64,000 bases of DNA from Welwitschia mirabilis (GCA_051453625.1 JBOZIK010000001.1:253575107-253639106); one strand, 5' to 3'; positions 44,681-57,553 are shown, counted from the stretch's first letter. Notes: a model not told the origin generated them from the sequence alone. Numbers and translations: made by a program.

Positions 44681-47436
44681 TCTCTAAAATCATTAAGTAA
44701 ACAACCCTAATGTTTATGCATGAAAGGCAAGAATAAGAGTCTAAATTTTAATAAATAGTGTATAAAATTGATATAAAAATAAAATAAAATTAATTAGAAA
44801 TCATACATAACATTTAAAATAATTTGGTACTTGCATTAGTTAATTTTCTATAATTATTAAAATTAATTACAATTTTTATTAGCTTTTAGAAGGGATTAAA
44901 ACTAAACATTTCTCATTAATTATTTAAAAATGTAAAAGCAAATTAGACTTAATTTTATTAAACTAGAATCATCTCACTATTCCTAAAAACTAATAGTAAT
45001 AAATTTAAATTAGGCTAGGTGTATTTCATAAATTTAAACTTTAAACTATAAAAAATATCTAAGCTCTAGAATAGCTAAACTAATACCCTTTACTTAAATG
45101 ACTATAAATTTTAATCTACTTAACATTTTTCAATGAGTAAATACTTTTTAGAAATATCATTCAATTATACACAAGTTGGACTACTCCATTTTTATCTATA
45201 GCACTCTATACATTCTGAAAACTGGAACATTTTACTTGATGTTTTCTGCTTAATTTTGAGATATTTTTATAAAATAAATTTTACAAACTATATTAGTCTT
45301 AGAAAAATTACTGTTTTAAAACTTTCAGCTTCCTAACATAATTCTAGATATACATAAAAACTTTCATAAAAGTTTACTTAGTATTAACTGAGTTATGACT
45401 TTTTTAATTTGCTTAACTTAAAAATAAAGGGTTAACTTTAACTAAACTAAGAAAAAGAGAATTCACACTAATTTACAAAAATAAAATAAAATAAATTGAC
45501 TATGAATTTGTATTCTAAATAAATAAAACACAATTAGAGGTAATATAAAATTAATGTATCATAATAAACAATGTATCAATACCATGAGCCTTAGAATTCT
45601 CTACAAAGAAGTTCCAAGCCTAAACAAATTCTTGAGGATTAGACTTGTTAATCCTAATAAGACTCTAATACAAATATGATGTAAAATGCATTTAAATAAT
45701 AATACAATTCACATGAGTTATCAAAATCATAGTAAACCTCTTGGTCACTTAACCAAAATATCCATTAGACACATAGAAGCTAAACATGTTAAGAGGTCCC
45801 TCAACTCTTTCCCTTATCTTAGTCTATGCCAATGGGAGGGAAAAAAATATATTTATACATATAATCATTGGTAGTCCCATCAAATAAGCATGTAAAAAGG
45901 TCCCTCAAATATTTTTTTAATCTTAGTATCAACCAATGAGAGGGAAAATGCAAATCACATGCATAGGCCTAATGCAAGAAATCAAGCTAAAGTCTTATAA
46001 AAGGAGAACCTACTTGGGAAGAAGCAGATTGATGATCCTTAAAAATGATTGAGAAAGTGCTAAGCCCAAGATTTTATCTTTAAGATTCTAAGCTCCAAGT
46101 TCAAAGCTCCAAGCTCCTAGATCCAAGCTCCAACTCCTTAAGAGGAAGACAGATTGAGAAGAAATTTTGATAGCATAAACTTACTTGAAGAACTAGTTTG
46201 AGAAAAAGGAAGAGGGTTCTATTTATAGATAAATCATATAATAAAGGTCCTTAATATACTTGGTTAAAGAACACCTACATCATTTTACCCATAAGATAAG
46301 GAAATCTCTTTTACTTGATAAGATTGATTAATGACAAGTTAGATGGACTTTATGTAAAAGTGATATGGACATGTGAATGACATGATAAGATTGATCAATA
46401 ACAAGTTGGATAAGCTTATGTAGAAGTGACAATAATAAGATTAATCAATGAGAAGTTGTAAAATATTGTGTAAGATGTGAAAGTGATATGTAAATTAAAA
46501 AAGGAATTTCATTTATGACTCATGCAACTAATTTGATTAAGTAATTTTCTTTATTTAATTAACAAGATTAATTACATGCATTATTTTTTCATTCTAGTTA
46601 CTTCTTAATCCTTCATAGGATCATAATCAATCCAAAACATGTTTAAAATGCATTGGAAGAACAAATGCACCAATTACAAAAGTTTCATGTGATATAATAA
46701 GAAAAATAATATTTTATTCATAAAGCACTTCCACAAATATCAATAAGGATAAAAGTTATGGTCTTTTTGTGAATAAGAGTGCATATCCTTATTCCAATGT
46801 TTACACCCTTCATGATCTATCAAGTTAACAACACAAATTATGAGAAAGGAATGCTATAATTGAATGTAAGAAAAATGTCAAAATGGAATGTAAGAAAATT
46901 TAATAACTGAATAGAATAAAATGTCATAGTTGAACATATTACTCTTACTTTTTACTTACTTATTATTCTTTCACTTTTACTAGGCAATTTTAGTTTCTTT
47001 TTAGATTGGAATAAGACACATGGATAAGTGATTACAATAATTATGTCACATGTCATTTTTATAGAAATTTGATTATTATTTTAAACCTTCATATGCATTT
47101 TTTTGATTTAACTATTTAACCATGTAAATGACTTACCTAATCATAAATAGATTTATTCACTGTTAAAATTCTTATAGTTATCATTATTATTTAAAATAAT
47201 AGAAATATTTAAAACAAGATTAATTAATTAAGTAACCTTATAAGTATCAATGAATCCAAATATATGTTTGAAATAAAAAATTTAATACATTATTAATTTT
47301 AAGGCTATACATTGATTCTCACTAAAAAAAGGATTTTTATTAAAATCGATAACAAAATGTATTACATAAGTTAGAGACTCTTATAATCATATCATTATGA
47401 TTACTAACTAAAGATTATAAAATATGGTTTATAACA
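44681..47436 (-). repeat. long LTR, copy B (3' LTR of element X)
   Basis: Its minus-strand start TGTTATAAACC at 47436 follows the polypurine tract. It matches copies A and C from 44,690 to about 46,256; the rest (46,257-47,436) would be U3 and has no counterpart in the visible parts of A or C. Its 3' end is hidden by the gap. Combined with A it implies an LTR longer than 4 kb. The ORF at 45686-45874 lies within. Confidence 0.72.
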
Positions 47437-47438
47437 TA

Positions 47439-47455
47439 CTCCCCACTTAAAGAGG
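47439..47455 (-). promoter_or_regulatory. polypurine tract of element X
   Basis: On the minus strand CCTCTTTAAGTGGGGAG, then TA, then the LTR start TGTTATAAACC. It stands out in AT-rich surroundings. Confidence 0.7.
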
Positions 47456-47469
47456 ATTCACTCTTGGGA

Positions 47470-48763
47470 ATTAAAGTACATAATGATTTGAAAGTCTAAG
47501 ATTACATATTATGGAATTAAAAAAGACTAGTCCAACACTACTTCTGATTCCTCTATATTCAAACAATTGGGTTTTACCTTCTATGAATAAACTTTAAATT
47601 TGTATATCTTGATTATTTATTGCTACCTGAAGTCATATAATTAGTTACTAAATGATGTGTGATCCTTGAGGATTTTCTAATTGTTGTCTAGAATGGATTT
47701 TAATAAGTAATGTACATTATTTAACCTTATTGTTTTCTTTGCAATGAGAGCATTAAAATTTATTTTGGCTAGGATTCTACTTAAAATTTGATGTTTATGG
47801 TTGATTTCTCAAATGACTTTAACTAGGAACATTCCAATTCCTATTGAATGGTGCATGTTTGTTTTGGTTAAAATTCTTGCTTCTACTATTATTACTAGTA
47901 ACATTACTCTTATTAAAGTTTGAATTATTATTGCAATGAGACACATATGGTTGATTTCCCTTAAAGCTAGAATCCTTAGGAGGAAATTGTTTCTTATTTT
48001 CTTGTTATTTTTGCTAAATTTGCTCTACTATTTTTGCTTTTTCTATAGCCTCAACTAAAGTTCTAGGTTAAAACATAGATACTTTAGCAGTAATAAAAGA
48101 AAGAGAACTATTAATAAAAATATTTGCTTTGACTTATTCATTAAGATAAATATGTAATACACATCTTAAGAGTTCCATAAATTTACATTTATGAGAATAT
48201 ATGGTCACATTATGTGCTTTCCTGAGATTGTAGAATTTAGTAACCTTTTGATGAATGTAGAACTTAATGATATACTTTTTCTTAAATATGTGCTTAAACT
48301 CTTCTCATAAAAGTTCCATCTCATCCATCTTTGCCATCTTTATTTTTCACCATAGATTAGCTTATCCTTGTAACATGTAGATAGTTAGGGGAGCCTTTTC
48401 ATATTCATCACATTCTAAAGTGCCTATAACCTTTTCAACATCACTTAGTCATGCTTCTTCTTTTGATCCATCTAAACTTCCTATAAAATTTTGTGTGTTT
48501 AAGTTGATAAATGTTTGAATTAACTTCCTCATACCCACATCCCTATTAGGTTGATTGATACCATTGTTGATTTATAGGTTATGACCATGATTTATTATTT
48601 GTGATAGAAATTGCACGAATTCACTTATTAATGCTTCTAAATTAAGAGTGATATGAGTTTGATTTCCATCATTATATTTCTAATTAGTCCTTAAGTTATT
48701 TTAGTGTTGACTAGTTGATGCACTTTAATTAGTCTCAATACTTGGTTGAAGACAGTGAGTCAT
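47470..48763 (-). pseudogene. Ty3/gypsy gag of element X
   Basis: A start ATG lies at 48763. One frame is readable for over 400 codons with stops mostly at Gln or Trp positions. Blocks: LEALISEFVQFLSQII, NFIGSLDGSKEEA with a stop for Trp, DVEKVIGTLECDEYEK, APLTIYMLQG, EEFKHIFKKKYIIKFYIHQK, VTKFYNLRKAHNVTIY. This is the Retrotrans_gag core: F-x-G-x-x-x-P-x-x-A-x-x-W-x-x-x-(I/V)-E-K ... MLQGEAxxWW ... W-x-x-F-x-x-x-F-x-x-K-Y. A damaged knuckle CSHCKENNKVK, stop, C follows at 47,711-47,752. Gag packages RNA in particles. The frame runs on almost to the polypurine tract with no pol. Confidence 0.85.
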
Positions 48764-49189
48764 CTGAAAAGAGTAAAAAAATATTATTATATTTGGTTGA
48801 TGATAGGATAAATATTATGTTAGAAATTAAAGCTCATATGCTCTTAATAAAGATTGTGTTACAAACATTAGGTAATTAATTTTAACTAAATAATGAAGTT
48901 AATTCATCTTCCTTACTTACAAAGGAAACTGTTCTATTAGACTCATAAGTTACTAATAGAGGTCATAATTAATTAACTATGTAGTTAAAATATATTAGTA
49001 AAAGGTTTAATTATATGTTTTATTTTTAAGGGTGTATATACTTAAGATATATCCATTTATGTTTTTCTTAAAATGATTAAGCTCTATAATCTATCGTATG
49101 AGATTATAAGTTTCATGAGTAAAGATCATTATCCCTCTCTATAAGGCAATAAAGTAATTAAAGACATGATAAATCACTAATTTTTTATT
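48764..49189 (-). other. leader of element X between array and gag
   Basis: Non-coding AT-rich DNA upstream of the gag ATG. Confidence 0.5.
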
Positions 49190-49900
49190 TAAGATTACTT
49201 AGGAATTAGAGGTAGAATGGATATAATTAACTTAATGATTATTTAGAGATTAATATTATCATGGGTATAATTAGTTTTATGATTAATTAATCATTATGAT
49301 AATTATTTAGTAATTAAGATTATCGTGAGCATAATTACTACATGGCTATTAAGGTTAGCATGAATGCAATTTACTTAAGCATTTATGGATTAGAACCATA
49401 TAGATATAACTACATTCAGGATTATTTAAGGATTAAGGTCATTAGAAATAAGATTAATTTCATTTTTATTTAGGAAATGGTAATTATCTTAGATATAAGT
49501 AACTTAAAGATGATTTACAAAATAGGATTATAATAGGTATAATTAACTTCATAAATATTAAGTAATTAAGGTAACTACAAATATAATAAATTNNNNNNNN
49601 NNNNNNNNNNNNNNNNNNNNNNNNNNNNNNNNNNNNNNNNNNNNNNNNNNNNNNNNNNNNNNNNNNNNNNNNNNNNNNNNNNNNNNNNNNNNTAGTTAGT
49701 TAAGGTAACTATAAATATAATAAATTCTATAATTATTTATGACTTGGGATGCTTATGAGATAATTAATTTCATACTTACTTTAGGGATAAGGATTATCAT
49801 GAATAGAATTAATTTTTCTAGATAATTAGCAATTATTTTATAATAGATAAAATTAAATTTATTTTTAAGTAATTAACATAAACATGATTTAAATTAACTT
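49190..49900. repeat. degenerate tandem array, unit about 44 bp
   Basis: A core like TATAATTAACTTCATGATTA recurs at 49222, 49267, 49331, 49366, 49404, 49449, 49494, 49538, 49581, then after the gap at 49715, 49759, 49805, 49846 and 49887. Most steps are 41-46 bp. A 100-N gap (49593-49692) falls within it, flanked by near-identical units. The array fills the leader next to the primer binding site. Confidence 0.85.
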
Positions 49901-49914
49901 AAGATTTAATACCA
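49901..49914 (-). promoter_or_regulatory. primer binding site of element X (initiator-Met tRNA type)
   Basis: On the minus strand TGGTATTAAATCTT, against TGGTATCAGAGC of the Met-type site: 9 of the first 12 bases agree, and two of the three changes are transitions. It starts 3 nt after the LTR end (TTACA). This fixes the direction of element X and the boundary of LTR C. Confidence 0.75.
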
Positions 49915-49917
49915 TTA

Positions 49918-52240
49918 TGTAACATCCTGACTTTAATTATCCTAATTAAGAATAATTTTTTTGATTATTAAGTAGCATGCACAATGGAATCTAGGGTCAA
50001 TTCCTATTTAGACCCTATTAAAACATTATAAAATTTAAAATAGTTAAGTAATATAATTACTACTTACTATAGACCTTTTTGGTTTGCATACAATAATGAT
50101 GTCAAAATTGTATCTTGTCTCTATTCCTAACTTTTGTTTTCATCACATAAACATATCTTGTATAAAGTTAATGAGATGCTAATTTGTTTTATCACTACAA
50201 TGGTTAAGTTTTAGGATAATGCTTAACTAATATAATAGAAGCCTAAATCTCCTATTAATGACATTCCAACTTGATATCTAGCTATCCTTCAGATGTGAGT
50301 TGGTTCTACTTTAGATTATAAACTATACAAATATGACAGGGCTCAACTCCATAGGATTAGACTTCAATTTGATATACCCCTAATATAGGTGATAGCCATA
50401 TGAGAGGTGGATGCATGCTTACAAGTAACCTCCACTTTATTAAAGAATCACAAAATGGTGCAACATGATCCTTTAATACCAAGGACTTAAGGTATTAAGT
50501 TAAAGTAAGTCCATACATAGGTAGGGAAGGAGAGTGGTGATCAAATCCACTTCTAAAAGGATTTACAAATAGAAGTACGATGCAACCCACCTTGGTGATG
50601 AAATTTAGATATGGGGATGAATAATTATTAAGATTATCTTGGTTTAGTTGAATGAATACACCATACAAATACAATCATACAATTATGTGAATATTTAATG
50701 GATTATTTACCTAGTACAAATAATTCTTGTCATCATTGGGTTTATTTTAAGAAGACCATTATATAGAAAAAATAGAGTATATAAGCATATTTTGGATTTT
50801 ACATAAAAGAAAAATTGTACATTTTCAAATAATATTATTAAAAGTAAATAAAATAAAACATTCCTTTATTTTTCTACATTATAGTAATCTTTTCAAATAA
50901 GGCACATTAATACATCCAAGTTCTATTAGGAAAACATTCTCCATTTATGGGACTAAGCTAACTTCTAAATCCCTTTTATAAATTCTAAGTATATATAAAA
51001 AAATGAAGTAAAGTAAAATATATACATATTTGATCAATATAAAATATTAATAAAGCAAAGAGATTAGGCTACACATCTCTAGGATTATTAAGTAGACGAC
51101 CCTAATGTTTATGCTTGAAATGTAAGAATAAGGGCCTAAATGTTAGTAAATAGTATATAAAATGTTTAAAAAAAATTAAGTTAACTATAAATTACATAGA
51201 GTATTTAAACTAATTGGATACTTATATTAGATTATTTTTTATAATTATTAAAATTATTTACAAATTTCTTAGCTTCTAAAAGAATTGAAACCAAAAATTC
51301 CTAATTAATTATTTAAAAAATTAAAAATAAATTAGACTTACTTTTATTAAACCAAAATCATAATATTATCCCCAAAAACTAATTTTTGTAAATTTAAATT
51401 AGTATAGATACATTTCATAAGGTCAAACTTTGACTATAAAAACTACTTAAATTTTAGAGTTGCTAAAATAATGCGCTTTACTAAAATAAATATAACTTTT
51501 AATATGCTTGGAGTTTTTAAATAAGAAAATATGTTTTGGAAATAGTATTGAATTATCTATAGATTACCCAAAATGTTCTATAAATTCTAAAAACTACTAT
51601 TTTTTGCTTGTAATTCTTGATTTATTTGCATAATAAATTTTAAAAATTATTTTACTCTTAGGAAAATTGCTATTTTAAAACTTATAAATTCTTAACGTGA
51701 TTCTATACCTACATAGAAAAGTTTATAAAGTTTTACTTAATATTAAATAAGTTATAGAGTTCTTAAGTTTTTCTTTACTTTTGGGAAAAGTAAACTTTTC
51801 CTAAACTAAGAATAAGAGAACTTATCCTAATTTACAAAAATAAAAATCAATTAAAGTAACTAAGAATTCATAATAAAAACTAATATTAAAAATATATAAA
51901 ACATAATTAGGAGTAATATAAACTTAACTTACATTAATAAATAATGCATCACATACCATAAGCCTTAGGATTTTCTATGGAGTATGCCTAGCCTAAATTG
52001 ATTCTTTAGGATTAGATTCATTCATCCTAATAAGACATTAATGCTAATCTAATGTAAAATTAATTTTAACAATAATGTAATGTAAAACAACATGGGTACT
52101 CAAAATTATAGTAAACCCCCTAGTAACTTGGTCAAAATGTTCATTAGACACATAGAATCTAAGCATGCTAAGAGGTTTCTCAACTCTCTCCCTTATGTTA
52201 GTATATCCCAATGGAAGGGAAAAGAATATCCATTAGTAGT
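49918..52240 (-). repeat. long LTR, copy C (5' LTR of element X, truncated)
   Basis: On the plus strand it starts TGTAACATCCTGACTTTAAT and matches copy A to about 52,235 (GGGAAAAGAATATCCATTAG). There it ends abruptly against the minus-strand copia LTR, so the U3 part is missing. It holds one copy of the 89-bp block that is expanded in A. Confidence 0.8.
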
Positions 52241-53270
52241 TTAATGGACTATACAAAAATATTGAAGAAAATGGTAGTACAATAATATAAGTTCTAACAA
52301 ATAAATAATAATAAATATAATAACAAGCCTATATGACAGGTGTTTGAATAAGAGCTTGTGTTGCTTCTTGTCATTATCACCATAAGTTCTAAAGAATGAT
52401 GTAATGTTGTAGGATCCACTAAATGAAAGATGTAGTTCTTTGAAAATTCCTTGCAAATTATAATTTGATGCTTCATGAGTATATCCAATAACCTATGTAT
52501 TCATGCATTCTTCATTATTTGCTCTAAATTCTTAAGATCTTTTCATCACATCATGCCTTTATAACTTTTGAAAGTTTCTAGTTACTTGACCTAGGATATT
52601 AGCCATTTGAACTTTGTCATTGTTATTTAATAAATAGAAATGGATGGATGTTAGGTATGTATTGTCTATTTTATTTCATGTAAACCTTAATCAAAGACAT
52701 CTTTAAAATTGTGTAAGTTTTTTATTAGTTAGACATCTTTTACCTTAGAGATGTTTTTAATTAAAGTATTAGAATTTAATAACACTTGAACTGTGTAATC
52801 TCTAGTCCTTTATTATTATAAATATGTAATACAAATCTTGATAGATTTCTTGAAATGTAAAATAATTACTAAAGAAAAATTTTTCCTATTACCCATTCTA
52901 GTTCAGTGTAGACATCTTTAAAAATGTAGACATTTTCATCTATGTCAAGTCCATCTTTTGGTATAATCATCTTTATTAAGATAGTTGTCTTTCACCTATA
53001 ATTTGAAAACTAGTTTATCATAGACATCTTTGAAGCTGTTGATGTTTTTACGATAGACTTCTTCAAGAGTGTATACATATTCCCTATAGATATCTTTACT
53101 CATTTAATTTGGCATTTTCAATTTTGAGTTGAACTTTTCTCGAGATATCATCTTAAAGGCTGACATTGACTTATGCTTTTCATGATCAAACTTTCTTCAC
53201 ATTAATATATCTACATAATAGCATAAAATATTTGACAAGTGGAATCATCAAAACTAGTATTTTACTAATA
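52241..53270 (-). repeat. Ty1/copia LTR, minus-strand copy
   Basis: On the minus strand it starts TATTAGTAAAATACTAG at 53270 (TG decayed to TA) after a purine tract. It runs without interruption through the sites where elements 1 and 2 entered the plus-strand copy, for example GCTATTATGTAGATATATTA and TTATTTGTTAGAACTTA. It carries several GATGTCTA/GACATCT words. It is cut at 52,240, before its U5 end. The overlapping ORFs at 52241-52488 are not credible as genes. Confidence 0.78.
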
Positions 53271-53285
53271 ATATCCCATTTTGTT
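53271..53285 (-). promoter_or_regulatory. copia polypurine tract, minus strand
   Basis: On the minus strand ACAAAATGGGATAT precedes the LTR start, and the words GGACATCATGAAAC before it correspond to the GGTCATCATCAAA block of plant copia elements. Confidence 0.6.
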
Positions 53286-54490
53286 TCATGATGTCCAAAA
53301 CAATTACATCAAAACAATTCATGCCAATTTACCTTCTTATACCAAGATCATGGTGTGTATCCTTTTTGTATTCTTCTACTCATGTAAGCTAAAGAACGAT
53401 TAAAAGAAAAATAATATTATTTTGATCTTGATTTATAACAATATAAATAATAAAAAATAAGATCAATAAACATAAAAAAACCCTCATCACAAAAGAAACC
53501 TCAAACAATGAATTTCACCTAGATATTACTAATAACAATTTAATGTGCATTAATAATGAAAGAATTAATAACTACTTAAGAACAAGCCTCATCTAAGGAT
53601 TACTAATACTAAATTAATTGTATGAATAATGAAAGAATAAAAAATTAATTCTTATATTAACACTAAAAATATACATTATATTAATAGAGAGAGAGGTAAA
53701 GATGAAAGGATTCCTTAATTAGCCTTTAAACAATCTACCCTCAAGAAAGGTGCTTAGAATGTCATGATGTTCTAATGCTCTAAGTCTTCCCACCAGATTT
53801 TGGTAACCAAATGATCTATTACAATGGAGGCTTAAGACCCTTTTATTAATTGAGAAAAGGCTTAGATAGCTTTGTCATGATGTGTTTTATGAGTGATTAC
53901 TTAAGGGAGGTTACATTTGGGCAGTCACTTAAGGAGTAAGTTCTAAATTTTAGCATGTTGCCTTAATAAAGGATTACTTTATCTTCTTATAAAAGAGAAG
54001 TGATGACATGTCCCTTGTGCTCGTTGCTACCACATATCACTGTGTTGTCTTAGTTTGCACTTTCATCATGTATCATGGTATTTGAATGTTTTCAAAAGAG
54101 ATGCAAGAATGTGAGTTTAGAATGAGTCTATCTAATAAGATCAATAGTACTAATGGAACTAGATGGAAATGCTAGTGTTATTTGCTAGAATATCTTTAGT
54201 TTTTGTAATGCCCCTTAAAAGATAATAATACACTTACTTATGTTAGGGAAAATTCATATTTTCATGAAAAATAATAAAAGGGTAGAAGACATCATTTTGT
54301 AATAAAGCAATAAATTTAATATTTCTCCCTATGTTAAACTATACTTACTTACAATGTCAATTTTTACATGTAAATAATGATTAAAACAAAGGAACATAAT
54401 GTACAAATCTAGAGATTACATCCTTTTATTATAATAGTAGTTATCTTAACTGCACTTTAATTATATTTAATAAGAATTACTTAATTAAAA
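53286..54490 (-). mobile_element. 3' internal end of the minus-strand copia element, and unassigned DNA
   Basis: The part next to the polypurine tract should be the copia 3' end by position. No pol motif was recognised. The right half contains TGTAATGCCCC at 54,208, a possible element end, without support. Confidence 0.35.
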
Positions 54491-54499
54491 TTGATTTTT

Positions 54500-55830
54500 G
54501 AACATTATCCTTTACCTATTAATTCAACTAAGATTTATGAATGTTTTCTCGATGAAAATTTATTTGGTATTAATATTTTACCTTAGTATTCTAATATTGA
54601 AAATTTCAAATCTTATGCTGAACTTTCTAAGAACATGTCTTATTATGAGAAAAATAAATTTTTATCTCAATAACATATTTTGTAAATCAAGTTTTTTAAA
54701 GGTATGTATCTAAGCATGAAATGGTTAGTTTATTATAATTTTTTCATAATGGTGTGTGTGATGGTTAATTTAATGGAAACGGAATCATATCTAAAGTTTT
54801 AAATGCTAGCTTCTTATGACCTATTCTTTTTGTAAATGCTAATGAGCTTTGCAAATCTTTTGATAAATGTCAATGGATGTTTCATATTAGTAAAATAAAT
54901 AAATTGGTTCTTAAATATATTATTGTTTTTAAATATTTTGATGTTTAGGTTATAGATTTTAGTGCACCATTTCCACTTTTCTTTGATAAAATTTATATTC
55001 TTATTGGTGTGGATTATGTCGCTAAATGGGTAGAATCCAAAGTTTGTAGAGATTATAACACTAAGACTATTATTATTAGATTCTTAAAAGATCAAGCTAT
55101 ATTCTATTGTATCATTCACAAGTAATCATTAGCAATTAAGAAACATAATTTTATAGTAAAATATTTAGAAACCTTATGCTAATAGGTGAAATCACTCATA
55201 AAGTAACTACTAATTATCATCCTTATATCCATAGCCAAATTGAAGTAACAAATCACAAGCTTATTGAAATTCTTTTAAAAATTTTAGTACAAATAAAAGA
55301 TATTAATTTTTAAAAATATGTAATGCATAATGGACTTCTTGTATAACTTATAAGGCACCAATTAACATGACCTTCTGCAAACTTATTTTTAGTAAATAAT
55401 GCTACCTACCTATTGAAATAGAAAATAAAACTCTTAATGCTATTTGTGGATATAACATGGATCTTGAAAAATATGTAGAATATAAAATAAATTAATTAAA
55501 AAATAGATTAAATTAGGTTAAATATTTATGATAACTAAGTTCTTGCTAAAATAATTAATGAAATATTATCATGATTAGATCATTCTTAGGTAAAATTTTT
55601 AGGTAGTTAATATTTTTTTTAAAATTCATGTTCTCATTTTTCTCTTTGAAAAATTAAAATCTAAATGGAAAGTACTCTTTAATGCTATTCATATGCTTCC
55701 TTTTAAAATAATTAACATTCAAAATTCAAAAACTAGTCAAATTTAAAAAGTAAATAAATGTAAACACAAATTATTCATTAATAGACATTTAAAGAAAGTT
55801 GAAATATATGTTGATTTATATTTTAGGTGT
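54500..55830 (+). pseudogene. integrase remnant of element 3 (Athila-like)
   Basis: Plus-strand frames give FLDENLFGINILP and MSYYEKNKFLS (the linker before integrase), a finger region HNGVCDG ... CKSFDKCQWM with the last two Cys kept, then FDV, stop, VIDFSAPFPLFFDKIYI and YILIGVDYVAKWVESKV (first Asp), and HKVTTNYHPYIHSQIEVTN, in which the catalytic Glu is retained. The block YLPIEIENKTLNAI near 55,400-55,440 matches the CHLPVELEHKAYWAI block typical of Athila integrases. Stops and shifts are frequent, and the second Asp region is garbled. A 71-codon ORF at 54498-54713 is out of frame with these motifs. Confidence 0.85.
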
Positions 55831-57553
55831 AAATGTTAAAAGAAATCTAGAAAATATAAAGATATATATTTTTTCTGTTTTTGATTTTGTTTCAATAAAA
55901 TTCAAAGTTATTGATACCTTTTGGATGAGAAAATAAAAGGTATGAGTCTCATGTAATCATATTTAGGAGGGTTATAATCTTTGGAAAGAGCCTACTCCTA
56001 TTTTGTTTCCCTTATTTATCAACCAAATTAATAAAAAAGAAAAAAAAGGAAAAAAAATAAAACTATTCATTTTAATTTTTAAGGTTTTTTAAAAATAAAT
56101 TATAATCAGGATGTGAATTTTTCACATTAAAATCCTATTTTTCATCCTAGTTGGAGGTACAACTAGTCATTAACTAGGTTTAAGGTTATTGTAGAGGATT
56201 AATGTTTTTATTATTTCATCATTTTTAGGGATTCTTACTACTAGAGTTTTAAAAATAGGCTTATTTTTGCTAATTTTGCACTACAACATAAATATCACTT
56301 ATAATTTGATGTTGTAGCATCATTATAGTGAATAGTCTAGGGTTTTATTTTTATAAAAAAATTGTTTTTCATCCTTAGATATTATAGATACTTTGCATTT
56401 TGTTGAAAGTGGGCTTTAGTGTCACGTGGTAACCTTAGAAGTTAGATAATGAAGCTCTACCAAAATGGTGATGAGTCCTATTTTAACTATTTTCTTTTAC
56501 CCTATCTTTAGCCTTATTTATACTTTTTCTTTTAGACTTTGGTTGTGAAGGTTATTTCATGTGCTTTTTTCTGCTTTGGTCCTTAAATATGATAAATTAC
56601 TTAAGTATTGGATAGATAATTAGTTAGTTAAATTTGATCATGCTTATTATCCTATTGAAATTTTTGGTATGTTTTTTTAATACTTTCATTATGATGTATA
56701 TGAAAATATAAGATAATATATTATAGATGACCTTACTATTCATTGATCCCTTAAAGGTATAAATGATGCTTTAAATATAAATTTTCATTCTAGTGACTTC
56801 GAATTGATGGATCCACATGTTTCTTTAGATAGGTAATTACCTCCTCTAAATGACTTTAACCTTAATTTTAACCTTTATACCAATGATTTTCTTATCAATC
56901 GTCTAATACAATCTGATGTACCTATTTCTATTACATTTTGTCCAACATATTAGATAATACACATACATTTCATGCCTTTCTTAATTTTTTGTAAATCCTT
57001 TAAATGATTAGGTAAGATCATGATCCTTTTATTTCTTGTCACATAGTTTCTTATGTTTGTCACATTTATTCTTCTTACTATTTTATTGCCATTCCCTCAC
57101 CCTTTACCATTTAGAAGGTTATGACCCATTAGCATCCTAAGATTTGTAAGAATGATCATATTCATTACTCTTCCCATTTATATATTGATTTTAAATAGCT
57201 TTGGGAGGTAGAGTAATTTTTATTAGCACGAGAAACAGAATCCTAGACCTTAACTTGAGTAGCATAATCCCCTTTTAGGTAGGATTGAAAAGCTCTTAGA
57301 TAGAATTAAGCATGAAATATAGTCAAGATAAGATTAAGAAGTAGCTGAGTGCAATCTTTAGCATGATACCATCATTGTAAAGCATGGATAGCATGGCAGC
57401 GATGGTAGTGAACCTTTTTTGCCTCATTGTTTTTCTACTCCTTAGTTCACATATGTTTGTATAAGAGTAATTTTTTATACTCTCGTATTTATTAGTATTT
57501 GGTATGTATGTAATTCTCAATCATCTTTATGTATATATGTGCATTTTTTCATG
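55831..57553 (+). other. 3' region of element 3, unrecognised
   Basis: It may hold a worn env-position ORF near 56,420-57,250 on the plus strand, but no motif was recognised. Otherwise AT-rich. A 65-codon minus-strand ORF (57323-57520) has no support. Confidence 0.4.

Larger units (their letters stand above)
44681..52240 (-). mobile_element. Element X: gag-only long-LTR retrotransposon
   Basis: Read on the minus strand: LTR copy C (52240-49918, truncated at its start), a primer binding site (49914-49901), a leader made of a roughly 44-bp tandem array, gag (48763 to about 47470), a polypurine tract (47455-47439), and LTR copy B (47436 into the gap). There is no protease, RT or integrase between gag and the polypurine tract, only about 30 bp. 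This layout matches non-autonomous elements described as TR-GAG: terminal repeats plus gag, mobilised by a partner. An old pol deletion in a full element is the alternative. Confidence 0.7.

Noticed and set aside
49190-49900. Possible CRISPR-like array
   Set aside because: Units are contiguous and degenerate, without unique spacers, and lie in a plant retrotransposon leader.
52241-52488. Two overlapping minus-strand ORFs as genes
   Set aside because: They lie in the copia LTR copy and are not open in the plus-strand copy.
54200-54230. TGTAATGCCCC as an LTR end
   Set aside because: No partner copy, primer binding site or polypurine tract supports it.
54498-54713. 71-codon ORF as a hydrophobic small protein
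   Set aside because: It is out of frame with clear integrase motifs on the same strand.
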